DNA of 13,187 nucleotides from an uncultured Eubacteriales bacterium. GTDB lineage: Bacteria > Bacillota > Clostridia > Oscillospirales > Oscillospiraceae. Below, piece after piece: positions 5,768-11,993 of the stretch. Location: assembly GCA_900545925.1 (NCBI GenBank), contig URAZ01000064.1, positions 1 through 13,187 on the forward strand, in the 5' to 3' direction. Made by a program: the position numbers and the translations under genes. The notes below the pieces were generated by a model. It was given only the letters and a program-made list of their open reading frames with translations, was not told the DNA's origin and made no database searches. Position 1 is the stretch's first letter. The number at the start of each line of letters is the position of its first letter.

Positions 5768-7927
5768 TTACTGCCAGTTGTTCCGTGCCATGCGGTCCAG
5801 CTCATCCATCTGCGGGTCATACACGCCGGATGCCTGCTCTGCACGATAGAGTTCAGCAGCCGTTTCGTAATATCCCAGCGTTTTCGTGTAGGATGCTCCG
5901 TTCTGCAAATCAAGTTCGCCCTGAACAAAGGCGAGCCATTTATACACCCGGTAGTCCTTGGGGTAATCGTTTTTCAGTGCCTGAAGCATCTCCATCGCTT
6001 TGGAGAAATCATGTAGCTGATATTGCAACATTGCGATATTCAGCCGGACTTCCAGCGTGGTGTTTCCGTTTTTCTCCAGCTGCTGATAGGTTCGCAAGGC
6101 ATCTTTTTGATAGCCGGGATTCCCGGTCGCTTCCGCCTGACGAATATATGCGGACGCCAGCTGTCCGGCCAGCGCGTTGTAATATCCATCGGGGAGCTGT
6201 TCAATGCCCTGATTCAGGAGATTGATTTCCTCCGAAAGCATGGAGTCTCCGATATCCTCACAGATCGATGCTGCCAGACGGTACGCGCGTGCAAGCTGGT
6301 CGTTGCCGTCCGCCGAGCCGATTGCCTTACGGGCGGCATCCAGCGCATCCGGCAGGTCTCCCTGTTTTCTCAGAAGCTCGCTTTGAACGACCTGATAGGC
6401 ACCGCTTTGTTCGGCGTCAGGGACAGCTTTCGCCATCTCTGCAAGGACCTCATCCGCGCCAGAATAATCGCCCAGCTGAATCAGGGCGGTCACCTCACCC
6501 TGATAATAGCTCAGGATATCAGGAGAGTATCCTATCGCTTTCTGGTACATCGTCGCAGCCGATTCATAGCTTTCCAGCTCGTAGTAGGCCTCCGCTGCCA
6601 CGTTGTACAGGTTTGCCACGCTCTGTCTGCTGTAATATTTCAGCTCACGCGACTGCGTCGTTTCCACTGCATCGATGCACTCCTGATACTTTCCCTGCCG
6701 ATAGAGAAGGACTGCCTGTTCCACATATGCTTCCAACTGGTCATCGTAAATCGCGATAGCCTGCTGCAGGTCCTGCTCCGCCTCATCAAAGCGCATTTCA
6801 TCGGCGGCCGTCCGGCCTTTCCGCACGAGGGCGTCATAAGCGGCGTACCGTTCCACGCCGATTCGCTGTACGCCAAACAGGATAGCCAAAGTTCCTGATA
6901 CCGCAAGGACAAGAGAGACCGCCGCCACAACTCGTTGAGAATGAACCACCTTTTTATAGCGTCCGTCAATTGCATGGATATCCTGCAGCGCCCGGAGCAT
7001 TTCCTGTGCGTCGCAGAAGCGTTCTTCCTGCCTTTTCTTCATCGCTCTGGCGATGATGAGCAAAAAGCTACGGCTGAATTTGAGTTTATAGCTCGTGATG
7101 GGCCGAACATCCTTCAGCGAATGGCCGGGCTGCTGCCCGGTGATTGCATAGTATAGAGTCGCACCGATGCCATAAACGTCCGTCCTCTTGCTGATAGTGC
7201 CATAACCACCCGCATTGGTTGCTTGCGCCGCCGTGACAGAATTGCTCACACCTCTGCCGGACGGGCCCTTGTTGGATCTGACATTCTGATAGGCGAACGC
7301 ATCTTTGTATCCTCGCAGCGGCATGGTTTCTTCAAGCGGAACCGTCTCGATCGTATCGGGCGATGCTCCCGGACGGGTATACTGTTCCGGTGCCGCATAG
7401 CCCGGCGTTGCGCCAATTGCCAGTACGCCTTTTGAAAAAACAAGTGATGTGTTGAAATCGATGACGCAGATATCTTCGTTGGGCGTTATCATAATATTGC
7501 TGGGCTTGATATCACAATGCAGAATCGGAGGTACCTGCGAGTGCAGATAGGCGATTACCTCACAGAGCTGGCAGGCCCACCGGTATGCAAGCTTCTGACT
7601 GACCGGGCCGTGCGTTTTGACGTAGTTTTGCATGTTCTCGCCCGGTATCATGTCCATGATAGTATAGACATAGCCGCTCGGGCTTTCAATCACGTCATAG
7701 ATTCTCGGAAGATACTTGTGCTTCAACGTTTTGAGGATATTGGCCTCCGCGCGCTCGTCCATCCGTCCCTTGAACTTCTGTTTTACACGCTTGATGACGA
7801 CATCAACATCCAGACTGTCTTTGTGCGCGCGGTACAGTGTGCCCATCCCGCCCTCGCCAAGAGGTCGGATCGAACTGTAGCCGCTTCCAAGATCCGCCGC
7901 CCATTGACTGGTTTCGTTATAATTCAT
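5768..7927 (-). CDS. Transmembrane Ser/Thr protein kinase with extracellular TPR-like repeats, 719 aa
   Basis: A cytosolic Hanks-type kinase (about 15-320) is joined by one membrane helix (about 333-354) to a roughly 360-residue outside region of TPR-like helical repeats, a receptor-kinase layout. Kinase motifs are GEGGMG (24-29), Lys46, HCDIKPSN (137-144), DFN (157-159) in place of DFG, and APEQY (179-183). Between the APE and the helix-F Asp250 lie about 66 residues, roughly 50 more than usual. The extra segment is polar and contains T195VPL and T201MPL. The metal-binding Asp157 is kept, so activity is plausible. Repeats begin near 361 (Tyr/Ala-rich paired helices, for example YNVAAEAYYELESYESAATM). 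The start is ATG 7927: GGAGG at 7935-7939 is 7 nt away, whereas the earlier ATG at 7933 is only 1 nt from it. Upstream is the TPR-like lipoprotein (21-nt gap), perhaps its sensory partner; downstream is the small membrane peptide. Confidence 0.93.
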   Translation of the reverse strand: MNYNETSQWAADLGSGYSSIRPLGEGGMGTLYRAHKDSLDVDVVIKRVKQKFKGRMDERAEANILKTLKHKYLPRIYDVIESPSGYVYTIMDMIPGENMQNYVKTHGPVSQKLAYRWACQLCEVIAYLHSQVPPILHCDIKPSNIMITPNEDICVIDFNTSLVFSKGVLAIGATPGYAAPEQYTRPGASPDTIETVPLEETMPLRGYKDAFAYQNVRSNKGPSGRGVSNSVTAAQATNAGGYGTISKRTDVYGIGATLYYAITGQQPGHSLKDVRPITSYKLKFSRSFLLIIARAMKKRQEERFCDAQEMLRALQDIHAIDGRYKKVVHSQRVVAAVSLVLAVSGTLAILFGVQRIGVERYAAYDALVRKGRTAADEMRFDEAEQDLQQAIAIYDDQLEAYVEQAVLLYRQGKYQECIDAVETTQSRELKYYSRQSVANLYNVAAEAYYELESYESAATMYQKAIGYSPDILSYYQGEVTALIQLGDYSGADEVLAEMAKAVPDAEQSGAYQVVQSELLRKQGDLPDALDAARKAIGSADGNDQLARAYRLAASICEDIGDSMLSEEINLLNQGIEQLPDGYYNALAGQLASAYIRQAEATGNPGYQKDALRTYQQLEKNGNTTLEVRLNIAMLQYQLHDFSKAMEMLQALKNDYPKDYRVYKWLAFVQGELDLQNGASYTKTLGYYETAAELYRAEQASGVYDPQMDELDRMARNNWQ

Positions 7928-7933
7928 GCACAT

Positions 7934-7939
7934 TCCTCC
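7934..7939 (-). promoter_or_regulatory. Shine-Dalgarno GGAGGA that decides the kinase start
   Basis: The site is followed by ATGTGC and then ATG. The first ATG (7933) directly abuts the site and cannot be used efficiently; the second (7927) has normal spacing. The kinase therefore begins MNYNETSQW. Confidence 0.75.
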
Positions 7940-7948
7940 ACACGACTT

Positions 7949-8971
7949 TTAAGACGGAAATTCGTCTTTCAGACTATCAAACTCCGATTGAATCTGCGAC
8001 CAGTCAAAATCATCGCTTTCGCCGCTGTCCTGCGACGGGTCATAGGTAGGCGCCGTCACTGTCCCGGACGATTTGGTTCCCTGTCCGCTTCCCGCGCTGC
8101 CGAGGCCCTTTCGGAGAGCCTCCTGAGCCATCGAATTTGCGATGCCGGCCGCTTCGCCGGTGAGTCCGCTTTTTTCCACGACCTTGCTTGCTGCGCTGTC
8201 CGCTACTTTCTCGGCCACCTTTTGGGTGACCGTCTTAGCGTTGTCTTTCGCATCAACCTTGACACTTACAGATGCCGATTGCCCCGATTCATCCTTCAGG
8301 AAATCATTAATCTGTACCGTCAGCGTGCAGGTTCCATCCGAGTTCGTTTTGATCTTGGTATCGATGGTGTTGAAATCGACGCCATTTGTTTCCGCATTCT
8401 GGAGCAGTTTCTCAATGCCGATTTCATCGTCTAGTGCCGCATAGTGTGCTCCCAGCAGGGCATAGGGGTCGGCATTCTGCGGGTCTGCCGCAATCCACGC
8501 CTCGCCCACGTCTTTTGCAAAGACCGAATTCAAGTCATTCCAAAAGTGTTCCGAAAGCATCTGGAAGGGAACGTTTCCACCACCGCTTTCAAAGACCAGC
8601 TTTGCATCATCCAGAAATCCTGGAAGAAAGTCCGCCTCGTCATCAAACACTTCCTGCGCCTGTTCAAAGACCTTGTTTGCCTCATCGGCTTTTCCCTGTG
8701 CTGCATAAGCGGCATACAGGCCCGCATAGGCTTCCTTGTTCGTCGGGTCGTGCTGGATGATATCGATATACTGCAAGATTGCGTTATCATAATCCAGCGA
8801 GGTCAAGTAGTTCGTTCCAAGATTCAAGACCTTGGCTAGCGAAAAGACCTCTGCCGTCTCCGAATCTGAATCGGTGGATAATGTTGCCATCGAGCTTCTC
8901 GGACTGCATCCTGCCAGTACTATTGCAGCCACTGCCACCAGTGCTGCAACGATGATTTTTTTACTCTTCAT
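7949..8971 (-). CDS. Secreted lipoprotein with TPR-like helical repeats, 340 aa
   Basis: The lipoprotein signal peptide is textbook: MKSKK, a hydrophobic core, then LAGC with the lipidated Cys22. The mature protein would sit on the outer face of the membrane. Residues about 44-115 form TPR-like helix pairs (YDNAILQYIDIIQHDPTNKEAY and AYAAYAAQGKADEANKVFEQAQ-type spacing), and more helical repeats follow to about 195. Residues about 200-240 look like a small beta unit (KIKTNSDGTCTLTVQINDF). The C-terminal 100 residues are low complexity, Ala/Lys then Ser/Gly/Asp rich, and end in an acidic stretch. The kinase encoded 21 nt downstream also has TPR-like repeats outside the membrane, so the two may form a sensing pair; this is inference. 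ATG 8971 has AGGAG 8 nt upstream and overlaps the end of the preceding gene by 11 nt, which argues for coupled translation. No enzyme motif was seen. Confidence 0.85.
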   Translation of the reverse strand: MKSKKIIVAALVAVAAIVLAGCSPRSSMATLSTDSDSETAEVFSLAKVLNLGTNYLTSLDYDNAILQYIDIIQHDPTNKEAYAGLYAAYAAQGKADEANKVFEQAQEVFDDEADFLPGFLDDAKLVFESGGGNVPFQMLSEHFWNDLNSVFAKDVGEAWIAADPQNADPYALLGAHYAALDDEIGIEKLLQNAETNGVDFNTIDTKIKTNSDGTCTLTVQINDFLKDESGQSASVSVKVDAKDNAKTVTQKVAEKVADSAASKVVEKSGLTGEAAGIANSMAQEALRKGLGSAGSGQGTKSSGTVTAPTYDPSQDSGESDDFDWSQIQSEFDSLKDEFPS

Positions 8972-9803
8972 TGTCTGCTCCTAAAGCCGGACTCCTATCA
9001 TCTTCGTCCGCCGCTTCTATCAGCTGAAACTTATTTGCACCATCTGCCAGTGCGACAATACTTTTCCCGGACACATAAGTCGGCACATTATAAGGAATAC
9101 GCACCCCATTGACGAATACCCCGTTCCGGGAATGGTCGGTAACATTAAACCCAAGATCCTTTCCATTATATTGAACCGTACAGTGAATCCGGCTGATTTT
9201 TTCGCCTCTTACGATAAGCGACACCTCCGCTGGGTTCCGACCCAGTTCCACCGATCGTCCGGGTATCAGCTCAAAGCTTCTGCCCGCCAAACTTCCGGTC
9301 AACCCAGACAGTCTCCCCCGCATACAGGGCGGGGGAGGTTTCGTGTTGGGGTTGTCGTGCACTTCCGTGCGCTTTTGCCTGCTCCGCTCATATGCCTCAG
9401 CCAGTCGGTTCGTATCCTGAATTGCTCGATACATTGCGACGAGATATCCAAGAACCGGAACCAGGATCATCCATACAAAGAAGGTTTCGCTGTCCTGCCG
9501 GACCTCCACATCGTATTCCGCCGCATTGTCACAAATGCGATCCACGATCTCCGCAAGCCACACATATTTGTACACGCCGAATGTCAGGACACTGAACAGC
9601 ATCATTTTGTCGACGCCCACCGTATGTTTTCCATCCTTTTCGCACAGAATGTTGACATCCTTCGCCCACAAGTCCATGAAATTAAAATGGTAGACCGAAA
9701 ACGTCACGAAAGACAGCAGCACATACAACAGTAAGCTCCGATCCTGCTTCACCTCATCTGTTCCGCGATCCTGATTCGTTCTTTTTCTGCGTCTCTCAGG
9801 CAT
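8961..9803 (-). CDS. DUF4234-like membrane protein with C-terminal FHA domain, 280 aa
   Basis: After a basic, hydrophilic N-terminus (1-20), two similar membrane segments, LLLYVLLSFVTFSVYHFNF (24-42) and MMLFSVLTFGVYKYVWLAEI (67-86), carry the T-F-x-V-Y pattern typical of DUF4234. A third helix is at about 107-127. A Pro-rich linker (KPPPPC, 155-160) leads to an FHA domain (about 165-264) with LGRN (187-190), ISRIHCTV (203-210) and SRNGVFVNG (225-233), so phosphothreonine binding is expected. Residues after 264 are acidic. The FHA should be cytosolic and tether phosphorylated partners to the membrane. No strong Shine-Dalgarno precedes ATG 9803; the upstream stop is only 10 nt away, so reinitiation after the DUF975-FHA gene is likely. 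The end of the gene overlaps the lipoprotein start by 11 nt. DUF4234 has no defined activity, so the output is unknown. Confidence 0.87.
   Translation of the reverse strand: MPERRRKRTNQDRGTDEVKQDRSLLLYVLLSFVTFSVYHFNFMDLWAKDVNILCEKDGKHTVGVDKMMLFSVLTFGVYKYVWLAEIVDRICDNAAEYDVEVRQDSETFFVWMILVPVLGYLVAMYRAIQDTNRLAEAYERSRQKRTEVHDNPNTKPPPPCMRGRLSGLTGSLAGRSFELIPGRSVELGRNPAEVSLIVRGEKISRIHCTVQYNGKDLGFNVTDHSRNGVFVNGVRIPYNVPTYVSGKSIVALADGANKFQLIEAADEDDRSPALGADNEE
9300..9354 (-). repeat. Nested GC-rich inverted repeat inside the DUF4234-FHA gene
   Basis: A perfect 9-bp inverted repeat (CTCCCCCGC at 9313-9321, GCGGGGGAG at 9329-9337, 7-nt loop) lies within an outer 6-bp one (CAACCC at 9300-9305, GGGTTG at 9349-9354). 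It encodes part of the Pro-rich linker. As RNA it would fold strongly and could slow ribosomes at the domain boundary or act in processing. It may also be only a by-product of Pro codon choice. Confidence 0.5.
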
Positions 9804-9813
9804 ACTGCATCAC

Positions 9814-11064
9814 TCAGCTCAGCCGGATGATATTGTTGTTATCGCCCAATGCAAGCTCCGTTCCCCGGGTCAGCAGCACCGGAGAATTCGCAGGGAGGCG
9901 GCTTCCGTTTACGTAGGTGCCGTTGCTGGAAAAATCGGTAACACGATATTTCTGAACCTGACTGTTGAACATGACCTCACAGTGGCGGCGGCTGATCTTC
10001 TGCGCACCCTGAGAAAAAACGATCTTCGCATAGGCAGGGTCTCTGCCCAGAATGACCGGCTGGTTCGGCTCCAGCGGATAGCTCGAGCCCGCATACATAC
10101 CGGCGACCCCCTCCAGAGCTGCTCCCGCAGCTCTGGAAGCAGCCGGGATATGAGAAGTCGGCTTCTTTCCACCGGTGCTGCCAATCCCCATCAATTTTTT
10201 CGGATCTACAGCAATCGTCATTCCGTTGCCGTCAGTGGACGGTTTGATGTCATCCACCATGACCGGGCGGCCCTTCATTTCTTCATAAACAAAAGCAGTT
10301 GCCATCATCTTGTACGGTGCAACATACAGGACAGAAAGAATACCGCCGGTAAGCAGACTCAGAATATTCCAGCCGAGATAGCTGAGGTCAAAGACAAACA
10401 GGTCGAATTTATGACCTTCCGTCATTACCTTGCAGCGTTCCATAACCTGTTCTGCATTCAGCTGCGGATGATCTGCCTGCACCAGAGCCATAGGCCAGAA
10501 CTGATATGAACGGTAGGCCGCAACAACGAGAGCTGCAATCATGCCGATCATCACCAGCAGCATTGCCGCCAGATAACTCCGAGAAGCCGCTGCAACAACA
10601 GCCGCCAGCAACAGCGTAGCAAACTGGATCAGAACCGGGATCCACATGATCGTCAGCATCCGCACTCCTGTAACAAGGGCAAATTGCATAAAGAAATCAA
10701 ATGCATCAAAGATGCAGGTGACTTTTGGTCGGATTCCATTCTTCCGCAGAGAAAGATAGTACCGGTATCGTGCCACTTCAAACGGCCCGGCAACTGCTCC
10801 ACCGGCGATAGCACCGACGAGCGTTGCAATCGGAGTAATCAGCACATAGGCAATGATGATTCCCGCCAGACCAAACAGCTTGAACGGTGCCGACACAACC
10901 GCCGACACGACCCCAATGCCGCCTGCGATCATCGCACCCAGCAGGACACTTGTGATTGCCGCAATCACCCGATACAGAATCTCCATGCCGACCATTCCGG
11001 ACAGATTTCCGTTTTCATTCAGAACACGTTTTGCCTTTTCTTTATTTCCAGCCCGATTTATCAC
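9814..11064 (-). CDS. DUF975-like polytopic membrane protein with C-terminal FHA domain, 416 aa
   Basis: Hydrophobic segments at about 25-55, 62-92, 125-158, 164-184 and 222-255 predict a polytopic protein. The stretch 191-262, with ALVQADHPQLNAEQ, VMTEGHKFDLFVFDLSYLGW and APYKMMATAFVYEEM, matches the conserved core of DUF975 membrane proteins, whose role is undefined. A Gly/Ala/Ser-rich linker (about 265-322) precedes an FHA domain (about 325-416) with LGRD (339-342), ISRRHCEV (357-364) and SSNGTYVNG (379-387); the phosphothreonine-binding residues are intact. The start is GTG 11064, with AAGGGGGA at 11071-11078, 6 nt upstream. It is the second gene of the operon, 22 nt after the zinc-ribbon FHA gene and 10 nt before the DUF4234-FHA gene. 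Fusion to FHA suggests that an ordinary membrane module has been brought under phospho-control. Confidence 0.87.
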   Translation of the reverse strand: MINRAGNKEKAKRVLNENGNLSGMVGMEILYRVIAAITSVLLGAMIAGGIGVVSAVVSAPFKLFGLAGIIIAYVLITPIATLVGAIAGGAVAGPFEVARYRYYLSLRKNGIRPKVTCIFDAFDFFMQFALVTGVRMLTIMWIPVLIQFATLLLAAVVAAASRSYLAAMLLVMIGMIAALVVAAYRSYQFWPMALVQADHPQLNAEQVMERCKVMTEGHKFDLFVFDLSYLGWNILSLLTGGILSVLYVAPYKMMATAFVYEEMKGRPVMVDDIKPSTDGNGMTIAVDPKKLMGIGSTGGKKPTSHIPAASRAAGAALEGVAGMYAGSSYPLEPNQPVILGRDPAYAKIVFSQGAQKISRRHCEVMFNSQVQKYRVTDFSSNGTYVNGSRLPANSPVLLTRGTELALGDNNNIIRLS

Positions 11065-11070
11065 AACGAT

Positions 11071-11078
11071 TCCCCCTT
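11071..11078 (-). promoter_or_regulatory. Shine-Dalgarno AAGGGGGA supporting a GTG start
   Basis: It lies 6 nt before GTG 11064. No ATG gives a comparable arrangement: the first in-frame Met after the start is residue 24, already at the edge of the first membrane segment. Confidence 0.65.
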
Positions 11079-11086
11079 ATTTCGTT

Positions 11087-11662
11087 TTACCAGTGGAATT
11101 TTTCGCTGCACAAGGGAACAAACATCAGTTTCGTGTCGCCGATGCTGAGCTGGTCCATGGCCTTCAGCTCAATTGGGTTGAGCACAAGCTTATCGTTCAC
11201 ATAGAACAGCTCTTTAGAGCTGCCCGGCTGCGCAAGATACACATTACTACGCGGATCATACACAACAATCGCATGAGAGCTGCGGGAAACCGTGTTGTCG
11301 CCAAGGATGCAGACATCCATCTCCGAAGAACGACCCACAAAATTGCGGCCCTGATGCAGACGATAGTCGGTTCCCTTATTCACACCTTCCGTGCAGACGA
11401 GCCAACCAACAACTGGTGCCGACTTTTCTGTAGCACCGTCCAACATATCTGCAGTTACAGGGAGCGTGCGGTCATCGTCATCGGGGATTGCAGTGCTCAG
11501 AGGTTCAGTCGCTACGCTGGGACCCGGCTGAGACACCGGGACGTCCAAAGGAACCGTCGTCTGATCCGGCCCAACGTTCACACCTTCCATGCCGCAGAAG
11601 GGGCAGCTGCTGAACCGGGAAGCATCGTAGTGGTGGCCGTTGGGGCATTTCATCAAATTCAT
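11087..11662 (-). CDS. Zinc-ribbon protein with C-terminal FHA domain, 191 aa
   Basis: The first gene of the operon. The N-terminus has a zinc-ribbon-like knuckle: Cys6 and His10 or His11, then Cys20 and Cys23 (CPNGHHY then CPFCG). A flexible linker (25-83) rich in Pro, Thr and Asp follows, with TTVPLD (35-40) and DRTLPVT (64-70). The FHA domain (about 84-184) has VGRSS (109-113) and VSRSSHAIV (125-133). The usual NGT turn is replaced by KELFYVND, so binding may differ from canonical FHA. There is no membrane segment, so it is cytosolic. A small FHA protein with Thr motifs in a flexible N-terminal region recalls GarA/OdhI, where a kinase phosphorylates a threonine near the N-terminus and the FHA then folds back on it. 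That parallel is inference, because the sequence context differs. ATG 11662 has an excellent GAGGAGG site 8 nt upstream, consistent with strong expression as the leading gene. Confidence 0.88.
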   Translation of the reverse strand: MNLMKCPNGHHYDASRFSSCPFCGMEGVNVGPDQTTVPLDVPVSQPGPSVATEPLSTAIPDDDDRTLPVTADMLDGATEKSAPVVGWLVCTEGVNKGTDYRLHQGRNFVGRSSEMDVCILGDNTVSRSSHAIVVYDPRSNVYLAQPGSSKELFYVNDKLVLNPIELKAMDQLSIGDTKLMFVPLCSEKFHW

Positions 11663-11796
11663 AATAAAGTCCTCCTCAAGTAAAAAGTTTGTTATATTCT
11701 CAGCAGACGAATTTCTGCCGTAGAATCAAAAGTTCCCTTTACACCCGAATCTATACGGTGTACAACAATGCACAGGTGAGTTGTTGGGATTATTTT

Positions 11797-11825
11797 CTGT
11801 CGCAGAGTAGCCCACTCTGCGACAG
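11797..11825. repeat. Perfect inverted repeat, 12-bp arms, 5-bp centre
   Basis: CTGTCGCAGAGT (11797-11808) and ACTCTGCGACAG (11814-11825) flank AGCCC. Read as 11-bp arms around a 7-bp centre, it has the size of a tyrosine-recombinase core (crossover) site. It could instead be an operator between the divergent genes, or an RNA hairpin; no U-run follows on either strand, so a terminator is less likely. The octamer TCGCAGAG in its arm recurs at the last eight bases of the window (13180-13187). Confidence 0.7.
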
Positions 11826-11905
11826 GATGATTCAATTGAATTTTACCGCCGATTACACGGATGGTCAAGAGAAAGCAATCTGAAATTCTGAAAAAAAGAA
11901 AATAA

Positions 11906-11923
11906 TGTCGTACTTACTCGACA
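11906..11923. repeat. Short inverted repeat TGTCG-N8-CGACA
   Basis: Five-base arms around TACTTACT in the AT-rich tract upstream of the recombinase gene. It could be a weak operator or part of an integrase/excisionase binding region. Arms this short may be chance. Confidence 0.3.
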
Positions 11924-11938
11924 ATTTCAACAAATTCG

Positions 11939-11955
11939 ATACAATCCGATTGTAT
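11939..11955. repeat. Inverted repeat ATACAAT-CCG-ATTGTAT
   Basis: Perfect 7-bp arms with a 3-bp centre, immediately left of the first 20-bp direct repeat and about 40 bp before the recombinase start. It is well placed for an operator or accessory-protein site controlling the recombinase. Confidence 0.4.
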
Positions 11956-11957
11956 GC

Positions 11958-11977
11958 TCCGTCAAATAAGCCGTCAA
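11958..11977 (+). repeat. 20-bp direct repeat, copy 1, in the recombinase 5' region
   Basis: TCCGTCAAATAAGCCGTCAA, itself two CCGTCAA units 12 bp apart. It is identical to the copy at 13119-13138. It ends 4 bases before the recombinase Shine-Dalgarno. Probable arm-type binding site for the N-terminal domain of the integrase, which could then also repress its own gene. Confidence 0.7.
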
Positions 11978-11993
11978 CGAAAGGAAGGTTTTT

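Larger units (their letters stand above)
11663..11993. other. AT-rich divergent intergenic region
   Basis: About 330 bases between the leftward operon and the rightward recombinase gene hold no credible gene. Visible structures are a ribosome site for each side, a perfect 12-bp-arm inverted repeat (11797-11825), smaller inverted repeats at 11740-11762 (TACACC, 11-nt gap, GGTGTA), 11906-11923 and 11939-11955, and one 20-bp direct repeat copy (11958-11977). A possible -10 for the operon is TATAAC at 11691-11696 on the minus strand, but no good -35 stands at the right distance. Promoters are therefore likely here but cannot be placed. Part of the region is very AT-rich (16 G+C in the 60 bases 11881-11940). 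Confidence 0.6.

Noticed and set aside
1233..11662. Type VII or type VI secretion locus
   Set aside because: FHA, kinase and PP2C genes are typical companions, but no WXG100 protein, EssC-like ATPase, sheath, VgrG or other structural gene is visible. It could still exist outside the window.
11797..11825. Intrinsic terminator
   Set aside because: The stem is strong, but no U-run follows on either strand and it lies upstream of both divergent genes, where no transcript needs to end.
11689..11883. 64-codon + strand frame in the divergent intergenic region
   Set aside because: It starts at TTG without a Shine-Dalgarno and runs through the perfect inverted repeat; no recognisable protein features.
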